Notes: a model not told the origin generated them from the sequence alone. Positions 15,552 to 24,117 are shown, counted from the stretch's first letter. The stretch: DNA of 34,818 bases from Acidobacteriota bacterium (GCA_026706755.1 JAPOYG010000266.1:16572-51389); one strand, 5' to 3'. Translations and numbers: made by a program.

Positions 15552-17789
15552 ATGACCCTGCATCAGCACGTGTACGGTCGAGTGGCGGCCGGCTATCGGC
15601 CCGCCGGCCCCGGATACCAGCTCGCTGCGCTCTCACCGGCCCTCGACGAAGAGAAGGGAACGATCGAGCGGCTCAACCGGTTGTCGTTCTTCACCCCTCA
15701 GCGCGGCGGCGACACGCCAGTGCGTTACAGCTTCATCCGCCCGGCGCCGGGCCGCGTCGCGTTCGGTGCGAGCCGGTTGGCGCGCGACGAGTCCGGCGGT
15801 GTGGGCGCCTTCGCCCATCACTTCGTCGGCACGACGTCGGCGCTGGTCGAGAGCGGCCTGACGCCGGTCGCGCTGCTGGCCGCGCTCAGGCCACGCTTCC
15901 TCGACAGCGAGGCGGCGCTGGGCGCCGAGCGGCGGCTTCCGCCGCTCGATTCGGCGACGCTCGCCGACCCGCCGCCCGACCGTGCGGACACTCGTGCATG
16001 CGCCGGTCCAGGGACGACCGATGCAATCGCTGGCGTCCGCACTGAGCCCGACGCCGTAGCGGGCACGGACCTGCGCGTCTGGACGCTGCTGGATGCCTGC
16101 CTGGCGACGCCATACGGGGGGCGCCCGCGTGGGCCCGTGCCGCTGGTCGTCCTGTCCGACCTGGCGGTCTGGCCGTTTCTGGAGGCCGTCTTCCGGCAGC
16201 TCTCCCCGCAACGCGCCGCCGAGATGACGTTCTCCACCCTCTTCGTAGAGGCGAGCAGCCACGCCGTCAGCTTCCGGTTCGTGCTCGCACCCGAGGCGCG
16301 CGACGAGCCGGCGGGCGCCTCGCCGTTCCGGGTCCTGCGCCACGATCAGGACGACGATTCGCTCGAACCAGCGAATCACCGGCACGGGCCATACGTCGAC
16401 TTCTGCCGGCGCCGGCCGCACCTGGTGTGGGAAACACGCAGGTTCATCGACCTGAGCCACCGCCAGCCACACGACCTCACCGGGGGCGGGCCGTTGCTCG
16501 ATACCGTCCTCCACACCTCCGAGCCGGCCGCCAGCGCCTTCCGGGCCGCGTGCGAGAGCGAGGCTACGCCGCGGGCGCTGCTGTTGCGTCTCCTGCTGGC
16601 GTCCCCTGCACGGGCCCGGCGTTACTGGTGCCACGGCGAGGCCGTGGCGTACGACGGCGCGCTCGCGGACGTGGTGTGGGAAGAAGCGACGACCCGCCTG
16701 CCGGCGCTGCTGCGCATCGCGGCCGCCGGCGGGCATCTGGCGCTGCGGGATGACGCCCTGGCGGATCTTGCCGCGCGAATACGCACGACCCCGCAGGCGT
16801 CCGACCTGCTCCACGCGCTCGATCCGCCGACCGGCGGGGTGTCGAGCGCGTCCCACTCCCTCCCTCGCCCCGCTGCGGTCGATGCCCGTGCCACCCACCA
16901 GCTCCGCCCGAACCTCAGATCCTTCATCGCGCAGGCCGCCTGCGAAACGACGGGCGAGATCCTCGACCTGGTTGCTGCGATCCTGCGGCCCCCACCGACG
17001 GGGACCCCCGAGTCGAACACGGTCGGGGCGCGAGACGGTCAGGCCGGCGCGACGACAGGCGACGGCGACGCCGCGACCCGCCATGCCGTCGTCGGCAGCT
17101 TGCGTCACGAGCTCGCGAAGCGCCTGCTGAGACGCATGGCCTCGACGGGCCGGGCGCCGACACCCGAAGAGCGGGCCCGGCTCAGCGCAGTCGCGGCCGA
17201 GCCCCGCGCGGCCGCCGAGGCCCGCGGGTCGGACTTCATGGCCGCGGCTCTCGCGCTGGCCCGCTGGAGCGCCCAACCGCGGGCCGGCCGCGCCCGCCGT
17301 CCTCGGCGGGGCCACGGCGGCAACCAGCCGCCCGCCGGCGACGACGCGGCCCTCCGCCTCGGTGCGTACGGTCTCGAACGACGGCAGTACTTGGCGCTGC
17401 TCCGGGCGGCCGCTCCTCACGTGACACGCTGGACGCATGCGCCGGAGAGCCCGGCGACGCAACTGCGCCATCCGGCGCACGCGCGGGACTTCGAGTGCTG
17501 GGCGTTGGCGCGGCGTTCGGCGCTCCCCTTTGCGGATCAGGTGACGCTGCTCGTCGACCTCATCGCGCTCCGGCGACCGGACGAGCCGTCCGCGGAGGTC
17601 GCGGCGGCGATTGCGGCGGATGCGCGCCGCGTTCGCCTCGCGACGGGTGTGCTGGAACGGTTCCGGCCGGACGACCCGGCGGCTGCGGACCCGGAGCGGC
17701 GCGTCCTGCTGAGGCTCTTGCAGGCGATCGCCGACCGACGCCTGCGGCGCCGGCTGCGCCGCTGGTTCGCGGGCACGCCGTGGTCATGA
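15552..17789 (+). CDS. GTPase-associated protein (GAP1-like)
   Basis: A 745-aa protein from ATG 15552 with GGGGAGGA just upstream. The N-terminus (LHQHVYGRVAAGYRPAGPGY, then an insert reaching VGAFAHHFVG) matches the start of the GAP1 family as I know it: a Q-x-x-YG motif, a Gly-rich turn and a later FxHHF. The middle keeps paired strands and helices (VVLSDLAVWPFLEAVFRQLS, FSTLFVEASSHAVSFRFVL). The C-terminal half is helical and Arg/Ala-rich. GAP1 proteins are encoded next to TRAFAC GTPases and are thought to be their obligate regulators or effectors; the biochemistry is not established. The stop overlaps ATG of the next small ORF (ATGA). The family call is by motif pattern. Confidence 0.7.
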   Translation: MTLHQHVYGRVAAGYRPAGPGYQLAALSPALDEEKGTIERLNRLSFFTPQRGGDTPVRYSFIRPAPGRVAFGASRLARDESGGVGAFAHHFVGTTSALVESGLTPVALLAALRPRFLDSEAALGAERRLPPLDSATLADPPPDRADTRACAGPGTTDAIAGVRTEPDAVAGTDLRVWTLLDACLATPYGGRPRGPVPLVVLSDLAVWPFLEAVFRQLSPQRAAEMTFSTLFVEASSHAVSFRFVLAPEARDEPAGASPFRVLRHDQDDDSLEPANHRHGPYVDFCRRRPHLVWETRRFIDLSHRQPHDLTGGGPLLDTVLHTSEPAASAFRAACESEATPRALLLRLLLASPARARRYWCHGEAVAYDGALADVVWEEATTRLPALLRIAAAGGHLALRDDALADLAARIRTTPQASDLLHALDPPTGGVSSASHSLPRPAAVDARATHQLRPNLRSFIAQAACETTGEILDLVAAILRPPPTGTPESNTVGARDGQAGATTGDGDAATRHAVVGSLRHELAKRLLRRMASTGRAPTPEERARLSAVAAEPRAAAEARGSDFMAAALALARWSAQPRAGRARRPRRGHGGNQPPAGDDAALRLGAYGLERRQYLALLRAAAPHVTRWTHAPESPATQLRHPAHARDFECWALARRSALPFADQVTLLVDLIALRRPDEPSAEVAAAIAADARRVRLATGVLERFRPDDPAAADPERRVLLRLLQAIADRRLRRRLRRWFAGTPWS

Positions 17790-18004
17790 TGGCCGCGTCC
17801 CCGCCAGACCGTCAGCCCGTCGTCGTAACGTGCGGCGCCGCCGGCGACTACTCGAGAACTACACAGCGCCGCGGGCTCCGTCTCGGCGCTTGGCATCACC
17901 CGGTCGCCCGCGCGATCGGCGCGGCCAACGACGACACGGCGCGGCAGCGGCGCCGGCGGGCGGTGGCCCGACACGAACGGACCCGGAAGGGAGGGCAGTC
18001 ATGA
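17786..18004 (+). CDS. Small coupled ORF, 72 aa
   Basis: Not a separate entry in the ORF track because it is nested in a longer open frame. ATG 17786 overlaps the upstream stop (ATGA), and its own TGA (18002-18004) overlaps the next ATG (18001) in the same way. Codon third positions are mostly G/C, like its neighbours. The protein is basic with a run of Arg (RQRRRRAVARHER) and no membrane segment. Its last residues KGGQS are encoded by the ribosome site of the next gene, so the resemblance to a Pup tail is probably chance. The overlaps at both ends are the main reason to believe it is translated. The function is unknown. It could be a coupling peptide only. Confidence 0.45.
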   Translation: MMAASPPDRQPVVVTCGAAGDYSRTTQRRGLRLGAWHHPVARAIGAANDDTARQRRRRAVARHERTRKGGQS

Positions 18005-18969
18005 GCGGTCGCAAGGTATCGAGGATCATGCTCGACCACGCTGTGCGGAATGCGGTTCGGCTTCGGACCGAGGCAGAGGACGCCCGGACGCGAGCCCGAA
18101 GCATCCTGACCACGCTGGGCTCGAAGGCCGGCGAGGCCGGGGCGCTGAAGACCGGCCTCGCCGACCTGCGGCGCCGCTGGGAGGAAGTCGAGCAGCAGTG
18201 GCCGGGAACGAAACGCCTTTGGACAGTGTCCGACGCAGAGCAGCGCGCGGCGCAGTGCCGCGCGCTGGGACGCGAGCTCAAGACCATCGCGCGCGATGCC
18301 AGCGCACTCAGCGGTGCAGCCGATGTCCGTGGCGCGCTCGCGGCGCTGAATGCGGAGGTCGAGGCCCGCGATGCCGAGCTGCGGCCGTGGCTCGGAGATC
18401 GCTGGGAAGACTATGTCGGACGCGTGCGGGCGCGGCTGGCGACGCTCGACCGGGCGATCCGCAGCGGCGGAGACGCCGCGCCCGATCGAGCGACGGGCGA
18501 ACGCCTGTCCGCCGAGCTCGACGAGCTGTTGAAGCAGGTGGCGGCGGACCGCCGGGAGGCGGCGGAGCGGGACCACGTGGCCTCCGCCATAGAGCAGGTC
18601 TGCCGCGAGAAGGGCTACGCGGCGACGCGGCATCCGCTGGAAGTGCCCGGGGACGACCTGGTTCTCGATGTCGACACGTACTCGCACGGCCGCATCCAGG
18701 TCCGGCTGGAGCTCGGGTCGTTCACCCCCGGCGCCGTCGAGCGGGGCAGCCCGGAGTCGGGGGGCATCACGTGGCGGTCCGAGTCGGCGGGACTGAGCCA
18801 GGAGGATTGCGCGAAGACGTTTCCGGACATCGCCGAGAAACTGCGCCGTCTCGGGGTGGGCGCCGATTTCTCGTACGAGGAGAATGGCCGGCCAATAGGG
18901 CAGACGCACACCGCGGCGACGCTCTCGCAGGGCACCCCCGCCGCCGTCACGGTGGAGCGCGGCACATGA
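18001..18969 (+). CDS. Coiled-coil protein of unknown function
   Basis: A 322-aa protein from ATG 18001 with GGAAGGGAGGGCAG upstream. Residues about 10-215 are strongly helical with heptad-like charge patterns (AEDARTRARSIL, LADLRRRWEEVEQQW, LSAELDELLKQVAADRREAAER). A C-terminal globular alpha/beta part follows (VCREKGYAATRHPLEVPGDD, HGRIQVRLELGSF), ending near EKLRRLGVGADFSYEE. There is no TM segment or enzyme motif. It probably builds an oligomeric cytoplasmic scaffold or adaptor for the neighbouring radical-SAM and AAA+ proteins, since the stop overlaps the next start (ATGA). No family was recognised. Confidence 0.7.
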   Translation: MSGRKVSRIMLDHAVRNAVRLRTEAEDARTRARSILTTLGSKAGEAGALKTGLADLRRRWEEVEQQWPGTKRLWTVSDAEQRAAQCRALGRELKTIARDASALSGAADVRGALAALNAEVEARDAELRPWLGDRWEDYVGRVRARLATLDRAIRSGGDAAPDRATGERLSAELDELLKQVAADRREAAERDHVASAIEQVCREKGYAATRHPLEVPGDDLVLDVDTYSHGRIQVRLELGSFTPGAVERGSPESGGITWRSESAGLSQEDCAKTFPDIAEKLRRLGVGADFSYEENGRPIGQTHTAATLSQGTPAAVTVERGT

Positions 18970-19610
18970 TTCCGGCGAACCTCTATCCGGACGTGTACCC
19001 GCACCTGAACGTGGCCGACGTCGACATCGTGACCGGGGCGGCGGGGCCGGGGCGGCGCCTCGTCGTCTGGCTCCAGGGGTGTCTCAAGCGCTGCCCGGGT
19101 TGCGCCAATGGGCCGTTTCTGGCCGAACGACGCGGCGAGCCGGTCGCGTGGCCAACCCTGCTGGCGCGGCTCGACGGGCTGGACGGCGTGACCCTCAGCG
19201 GCGGCGAGCCCGTGCTGCAGGCCGCCGCCCTCGCGCCCTTTGCCGCCGCGGTGCGCCTGCGCGGGCAGACGGTAGTCTGCTACTCCGGCTACACGCTGGC
19301 CGAGTTGCGCGCGGAGCCAGGCGCCATCGCGCGCCTGCTCGCGCAGGTCGACCTCCTGATCGACGGCGAGTATCAGGGTGACTTGCCTCGTGCCGGCGCG
19401 TATCGGCCGTCGGCCAACCAGCACGTGCACCTGCTCACCGACCGCATCCCGGCCGGGGCGTGCACCGGCAACCCGGACACCGTGATCCGCATCCGCCGGG
19501 GTCGTGTCAGCCAGACGGGCACGCTGCCGGCGGCGGTCCGCGCGGCAGTGTTCGACCGCCTGGCGGCGGCCGGGATTCGCGTTCGACGCGGGGAGCGGAC
19601 GGATGCCTGA
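18966..19610 (+). CDS. Radical-SAM 4Fe-4S activase-like protein (NrdG-type)
   Basis: A 214-aa protein. It has the radical-SAM cluster motif CLKRCPGC (CxxxCxxC, residues about 39-46) and LSGGEP (about 77-82), which binds S-adenosylmethionine. The rest follows the short NrdG/PflA-type layout (VVCYSGYTLAELR, then LLIDGEYQGDLP, VDLLIDGEY being a typical activase strand). Such activases normally install a glycyl radical on a partner. No glycyl-radical enzyme or anaerobic ribonucleotide reductase is encoded in the window, so its substrate may be a protein of this cluster. The start overlaps the coiled-coil stop (ATGA), and its end overlaps the AAA+ start by 8 bases, so dosage is probably tied to both. 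Confidence 0.85.
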   Translation: MIPANLYPDVYPHLNVADVDIVTGAAGPGRRLVVWLQGCLKRCPGCANGPFLAERRGEPVAWPTLLARLDGLDGVTLSGGEPVLQAAALAPFAAAVRLRGQTVVCYSGYTLAELRAEPGAIARLLAQVDLLIDGEYQGDLPRAGAYRPSANQHVHLLTDRIPAGACTGNPDTVIRIRRGRVSQTGTLPAAVRAAVFDRLAAAGIRVRRGERTDA

Positions 19611-21453
19611 ACCGCACGACAGCGACCCCTCGACGCCCAGCGCACCCTTCGCCTGGCAAAGCAACCTGCTGCACGCCCTGCGGACCCGCCGCGTCGTAGT
19701 ACTCCACGGCAACGTGCGCGATCGGTACATCCACGTGGACCGCGACCGTCACGCGGAGATCGGTCTCGACGAACTCATCGCGCGGCTCTGCCATGCGCGG
19801 TACGGTCCCGTCCGCCGCTACGACGCCTACGCGAAGGTGTCGGACCTGTCCGTGGCGGCTGGCGGCGTCGTCGACGACGACCCGGTTCCCGACTTCGGAG
19901 CGCCCGGGTTCACGAGCACGGTCGACACGACCCTGGCCCGCCTGGTCGAGGCGATGGAGCGGCCGGTGACGGGGCCTCTCGTCTGGCTCTTCGGTTGCGC
20001 GCACAACGTCTTCCCGTATCGCACGTCGTATCCCGAGAACGAGGCGACGCGCCTCGTGGTGCTCCAGCGCATCATCGAGCGCATGGCGACGGACAAGCGG
20101 CTGCTGTTCGTCTACCTCTCCGACACGCAGCTCCCGGTGGAGCTCTCGCGCCACGCGCACCAGGTCGCGTTCGTCCAACTGGATGTCCCGGACTACGACG
20201 AGCGCGTGGCGTTCTGGCGCCATCGCGGCATTGGCGGTGCGGCGGCGGACGAGCTCGCCAGGCTGACCGACCGCATGGCGCTGACGTCGATGCAGTCGCT
20301 GGCCGACACGGCCCGGACCGCGGCGGGAGACCGGGACCTGCCCGCGCTTACGCCCTTCGACTGGGAGCAGTTGATCCGCCGGCACGCCTTCGGCGAGACG
20401 CCTGACTACTACCGGCAGATCACGTCAGAGCAACTGCAGTCAGCGGACGCCTTCTTCACCGAGCAGGAGGGCATCAAGGGTCAGGATCGCGCCGTCCACA
20501 AGGCAATCCACATGCTGTGGGTGGCGCGCGGCGGCGTGAACCGTTTGCTGCGGCCGGCGCACTCCACCGCGCCGCGCGGCTTTCTCTTCCTCTGTGGTCC
20601 GACCGGCACCGGCAAGACCATGCTGGCGAAAAAGGTCGCGAAGTTCGTCTTCCGCTCCGAGGAGGCGTTCCTCCGGATCGACATGAGCGAGTACGCGGAG
20701 GCGCACAACGTGTCCCGCCTGTTCGGCTCGCCCCCCGGCTACGTCGGCTCGGAGGAAGGAGGCGTGCTGACCAACGCGCTCGCCGCCCGCGGGTTTCAGG
20801 TGGTGCTGTTCGACGAGATCGAGAAGGCCCATCCGCGGGTCTTCGACCTGTTTCTCCAGATCCTGGAGGACGGCCGGCTGACGGACGGGCGCGGCCGCAC
20901 CGTGTCGTTCGCGCACGCCCTCATCTTCTTCACGTCGAACATCGGCGCGCGGCGCGCCGAGCAGGCCCGGCTGGCCGACGCCAGAGCGGCCGGCGAGGCC
21001 GCGGTGGCGGCGCACTTCGTCTCGTGCGTGCGCGAGTACGTCGGAACCGAGATCAGCCGTCCCGAGCTGCTGAACCGGATCGGGCACGACATCGTCCCGT
21101 TCAACTTTCTCGACCGCGACGCGGCCGCGGATGCCCTGCGCTTCCACCTCGCGGCGGTCGAGACCCGGTTCAATCAGGAGTACCGCGACCGATCGTGGCG
21201 CCTGGAGATCGACTACCAGGCCGTCGTGCCGCGCTTGCTCGCCGAGTACGGCGACACGCTCCAGGAGTTCGGTGGGCGCGAGGCCGAGAATGCGCTGAAG
21301 GATGCGGTGCTGCCCGAGCTGGCGCAGCGCGTGATCCGCCTCGAGGACGAGGCGCGCGGGCGGGCGGCCGTGCTGCAGGTGACGTGCGGGCGCCGGGGTG
21401 GCGAGGATCGGGTGGTCGTGCTCCCGGGCGAGCGGAGCGGCCTCCGGCCATGA
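19603..21453 (+). CDS. ClpB/ClpA-like AAA+ ATPase with degenerate first module
   Basis: A 616-aa protein. The C-terminal AAA+ domain is complete: Walker A GPTGTGKT (332-339), a pore loop with GYVGSEEGG, Walker B LFDEIEKAHP (D404/E405), a sensor-1 TSN, and a sensor-2-type GGREAENALKD. This is the D2-type motor of Clp/Hsp100 unfoldases. The N-terminal 280 residues look like a second AAA-like fold (VVVLHGNVRDRYIHV, LVWLFGCAHNVFPY, RLLFVYLSD) but have no Walker A, so it is probably inactive. There is no ClpP-docking IGF loop and no Clp N-domain. It likely remodels a cluster-encoded complex rather than feeding ClpP. A following helical protein is translationally coupled (ATGA). Confidence 0.85.
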   Translation: MPEPHDSDPSTPSAPFAWQSNLLHALRTRRVVVLHGNVRDRYIHVDRDRHAEIGLDELIARLCHARYGPVRRYDAYAKVSDLSVAAGGVVDDDPVPDFGAPGFTSTVDTTLARLVEAMERPVTGPLVWLFGCAHNVFPYRTSYPENEATRLVVLQRIIERMATDKRLLFVYLSDTQLPVELSRHAHQVAFVQLDVPDYDERVAFWRHRGIGGAAADELARLTDRMALTSMQSLADTARTAAGDRDLPALTPFDWEQLIRRHAFGETPDYYRQITSEQLQSADAFFTEQEGIKGQDRAVHKAIHMLWVARGGVNRLLRPAHSTAPRGFLFLCGPTGTGKTMLAKKVAKFVFRSEEAFLRIDMSEYAEAHNVSRLFGSPPGYVGSEEGGVLTNALAARGFQVVLFDEIEKAHPRVFDLFLQILEDGRLTDGRGRTVSFAHALIFFTSNIGARRAEQARLADARAAGEAAVAAHFVSCVREYVGTEISRPELLNRIGHDIVPFNFLDRDAAADALRFHLAAVETRFNQEYRDRSWRLEIDYQAVVPRLLAEYGDTLQEFGGREAENALKDAVLPELAQRVIRLEDEARGRAAVLQVTCGRRGGEDRVVVLPGERSGLRP

Positions 21454-22472
21454 CGCATCGGATGCGGCGCGTGGCGCGCGGCGACCGGTCGTGGCCCATG
21501 CCGCTTGCAGTCATCTCGCAATGGGTTGCCAGGCGCACCTGGCCCAGGAGCAAGCCCCACCGGGAGTCCGGGTACGCCGACCCCGGCGACGACCCCACTA
21601 CGGCCGACTGGACGCGCCCGTGGCTGCCGCCGCAGTGCGACGGACCGCCGCCCGGGAGGGCCATCAACCAGTGGCCGCGTTCCAGGGACGCGCTGCTGAG
21701 GCGCGTGGCCGAGGCGGCCGGAGTGCCGGAAGCGCCGGCCGTCGTATCTCAGGCGGCCCGCGTCGAGGGTCCGGCCGCGGCGTGGTTCGCCTACTGCCAT
21801 CTCTTCGATCATCCTGACGGCCGGCGAGCGACGCGTGGCTACATCGTCGAGGCGGCGCACATCTGCCTGGAGGTCGAGCGCATCCGGGCGACGGCGCCGA
21901 CGGTAACCGCGAAGCCGGTGTACGACGCGCTCCTCGCCCACGACTTGCTGCTGGCCCGGCGGCTGCTCGCCGGGCTGCGGGCGGTCGTCACGTTCCGCGC
22001 CGAACTCCAGCGCGACGACGAGGGCGATGGAGCCCCGTTGCTGAGCCGCGCCCGCACGTTCCGCGTCGCTGCGGCCGAGTTCCTGAGCGGCGAGTGGGCG
22101 GAACACCTAGTGGAGATCCCCGCGCTGCGTGAAGCCCATCTCGCGTGGCGGCGCGCCGACCGGCGCTACCGCACCTCGAAGCAGCGCATCGAGGCCCGGC
22201 TGCGGGAGTGCGGGACGCTCCACGCGGCGGCGGGAGCTCGCAGTGCGCCTGCGCATCGGGACGCGCGTCGTGCGTTCGACACGCTGGGCGCGCGGTGGTG
22301 GCGGTTGGTCGACGCACTGGAGCACGGGCACGTGGATCCCGGGAGCGCGAGGCGCGGCTTTCCCGAGGTGCATCGGGTCGCCAACGCGGTCGACGCCCTG
22401 CTCGACGTCACCCGCAACGCGACGCAGTCGAGATCGGGCCAGCCGCGTGAACCCGAGGAGGGGCAGTCGTGA
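21450..22472 (+). CDS. Helical protein of unknown function
   Basis: A 340-aa protein from ATG 21450 (ATGA overlap). The N-terminus is Arg/Pro/Trp-rich (VISQWVARRTW, TADWTRPWLPPQ), followed by largely helical Ala/Arg/Leu-rich sequence (YIVEAAHICLEVERIRA, YDALLAHDLLLARRLLAGLR, AHLAWRRADRRYRTSKQRIE). There is no TM segment, signal peptide or catalytic motif. It lies exactly between the AAA+ ATPase and a MotA-like membrane protein, and overlaps both. An adaptor joining the ATPase to the membrane pair is a reasonable guess, not shown by sequence. Confidence 0.65.
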   Translation: MTHRMRRVARGDRSWPMPLAVISQWVARRTWPRSKPHRESGYADPGDDPTTADWTRPWLPPQCDGPPPGRAINQWPRSRDALLRRVAEAAGVPEAPAVVSQAARVEGPAAAWFAYCHLFDHPDGRRATRGYIVEAAHICLEVERIRATAPTVTAKPVYDALLAHDLLLARRLLAGLRAVVTFRAELQRDDEGDGAPLLSRARTFRVAAAEFLSGEWAEHLVEIPALREAHLAWRRADRRYRTSKQRIEARLRECGTLHAAAGARSAPAHRDARRAFDTLGARWWRLVDALEHGHVDPGSARRGFPEVHRVANAVDALLDVTRNATQSRSGQPREPEEGQS

Positions 22473-23239
22473 TCCCGAAGGTGTACTCGCTCGTCATGTG
22501 TTGCGGGCTTGTCGCGGCGCTGTTCCTGGCCGTGCTGCCCGTCCTCGGACTTGACGGACAACCCCGGGCCCATCTTGCGGTGAGCATCAGCCACATGCTC
22601 GCGTTGACGGTCATCGCGTGGGTGCAGGTTGCCAACCGCCGGAGGGCGCCGGCCAACCTCGACGACGTCGGTAGGCGCCTGGCGAATACCGGCTACGTCC
22701 ACACGTTGATCGGCGTCATCGCCTCGCTAGCGCTGGTCGGACGCGTCGATCTTCTGACGGACGCCGGCCTGTCGGCCCTGGTGACGCCCATGGGTGCGGC
22801 GCTGATCACCTCCATCATCGGCTGGTGGATGGGAGGCGAGATCCAGCGCCCCTGCTGGTCGACGGCCCCGCTCGCGGCGGTCCCCGAGGTCGATCGGCAG
22901 GTGGCGCTGTTCTGCGACCGCTTGGCGACCTACAACTCGTCAATCAGCCGCGCCACTGCCGCTGCCGACAAGGTCGCCGACGCGGCCGACGCGGCCGTCC
23001 TGCACCTCACGCGGACCGCGACGCGGGCGGAGGAAGCGTCGACACGCTTGCAGACCGCGGCCGCGTCGTTCGCGGCCAACCTCAACGCCGCAGGCGAGAC
23101 GCTACAGGGGCTCGCGTCCGAACTGCAGGACGGTCAACGACAGGCGAAGCGCATCAGCGATGCTCTCGGCGCCCTGCGGGACGCGGTGGCCTCGATCGAC
23201 GCGCTGATCGCGGAGATGAACGAGAGGCGCGCGGCATGA
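22469..23239 (+). CDS. MotA/TolQ/ZorA-like membrane protein with coiled-coil tail
   Basis: A 256-aa protein from GTG 22469 (GTGA overlap). Four hydrophobic segments are visible: about 5-28, 33-56, 76-95 (VHTLIGVIASLALVGR) and 104-125 (LVTPMGAALITSIIGWWMG). The third and fourth carry the G/T-rich spacing of MotA/TolQ/ExbB proton-channel subunits. The remaining 110 residues form a long helical coiled coil (ADKVADAADAAVLHL, LQTAAASFAANLNAAGETLQGL), which in ZorA-type proteins projects into the cytoplasm. The tail is much shorter than in typical ZorA. The next gene encodes a MotB/ZorB-like partner, overlapping by ATGA, which supports a stator-type 5:2 complex. Channel activity is inferred. Confidence 0.7.
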   Translation: MIPKVYSLVMCCGLVAALFLAVLPVLGLDGQPRAHLAVSISHMLALTVIAWVQVANRRRAPANLDDVGRRLANTGYVHTLIGVIASLALVGRVDLLTDAGLSALVTPMGAALITSIIGWWMGGEIQRPCWSTAPLAAVPEVDRQVALFCDRLATYNSSISRATAAADKVADAADAAVLHLTRTATRAEEASTRLQTAAASFAANLNAAGETLQGLASELQDGQRQAKRISDALGALRDAVASIDALIAEMNERRAA

Positions 23240-23997
23240 CCGCCCACGGGCGCGATTCGGGCGTGCCGACCGACCCGTCGGAACGCAGGTTCGACCCCGC
23301 CGGGCACGGGCGGCGAGCGGCACAGTGGACCGGAGAGGTCTTCATCATCCTGATGACCGTCTTCTTCCTCGTCGCGGTTGCGGCCTTGATGCGTGAGGCG
23401 CGAGCACGCCCACCCGCGGCGGACATCGAGCTGGTGCGCGACCCGGAGGAGCAGCCGCCGCTCATCATCCTCGACGAAGCGAGCGGGTACAGCTTCGCCA
23501 CCGGCACCCACGACCTCTCCCCGGCCTTCCGCCGCGCACTGGACGAGAAGATCGTGCCCGCCATCGCGCACGAGGCCGACGCCTGTCGCTGCGACGTCCT
23601 GGAAGTGTTCGGTCACACCGACGGGCAGCCGTATCGCGGCGTGCCGGGCGCCCGGCGCGGATCGCTCGACACGCTCCCGGACCGCTTCGCGGCCGGCGAC
23701 CTCCGCGGTCTCACGGCCGGCTCCAATGTCGAGCTCGGCTATCTGCGCGCGGCCGCGGTGGCGGACTACCTGGCCGGCCTTGGAGCCGACGGCGGCCTGG
23801 CGCGCATCCGCTTCCTGCACTTCCACAGCACGGGCTCGATGGTCCTGCCCTCCGGGAAGCGCGCCTCGGGCCGCGACCAGCTTCCGGACGCCGCACGCCG
23901 CCGCATCGAGCTCCGCCTGTCGCGATCCACGGACCAGCACGTCGTCGAACTGCGGACCAACACGCCCCGAGTAACGCGCGCACGTCCCGACGACTAA
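23236..23997 (+). CDS. MotB/ZorB-like OmpA-domain protein
   Basis: A 253-aa protein from ATG 23236. One N-terminal membrane helix (EVFIILMTVFFLVAVAALM, about 34-52) is followed by a periplasmic OmpA/MotB domain with VLEVFGHTDGQPYRG and NVELGYLRAAAVADYL. These are the usual peptidoglycan-contact motifs. In MotB and ZorB the helix carries an essential Asp shortly before an FFLV segment; here a Glu (E34) is at a nearly equivalent place, so a proton-carrying acid may be kept in altered form. With the overlapping MotA-like gene upstream, this predicts a cell-wall-anchored ion-driven stator. It is the second MotB-like protein in the window. Confidence 0.8.
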   Translation: MTAHGRDSGVPTDPSERRFDPAGHGRRAAQWTGEVFIILMTVFFLVAVAALMREARARPPAADIELVRDPEEQPPLIILDEASGYSFATGTHDLSPAFRRALDEKIVPAIAHEADACRCDVLEVFGHTDGQPYRGVPGARRGSLDTLPDRFAAGDLRGLTAGSNVELGYLRAAAVADYLAGLGADGGLARIRFLHFHSTGSMVLPSGKRASGRDQLPDAARRRIELRLSRSTDQHVVELRTNTPRVTRARPDD

Positions 23998-24117
23998 TGC
24001 CGCGAAGACCGCGAACGCGACATCGGCAGTGCCGCGGATGCGGCGGGATGGGACCGGGCGCGGGCGTACCACAGGTAGCCGCCGCCTCCGCGTGAACGGC
24101 GAACCGGATCGATCGTC

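Noticed and set aside
17830-18000. Extension of the coiled-coil gene upstream of 18001
   Set aside because: The extra residues are Arg/Gly/Pro-rich, and a strong ribosome site sits directly before ATG 18001.
17989-18004. KGGQS end of the small ORF as a second Pup
   Set aside because: The residues are encoded by the ribosome-binding site of the next gene, there is an extra Ser, and the body has no Pup-like helix. A similar EGQS end occurs at 22472 for the same reason.
23998-24117. Promoter before the ARC-like ATPase
   Set aside because: The 120-bp gap is large enough, but I could not find a convincing -35/-10 pair or operator.
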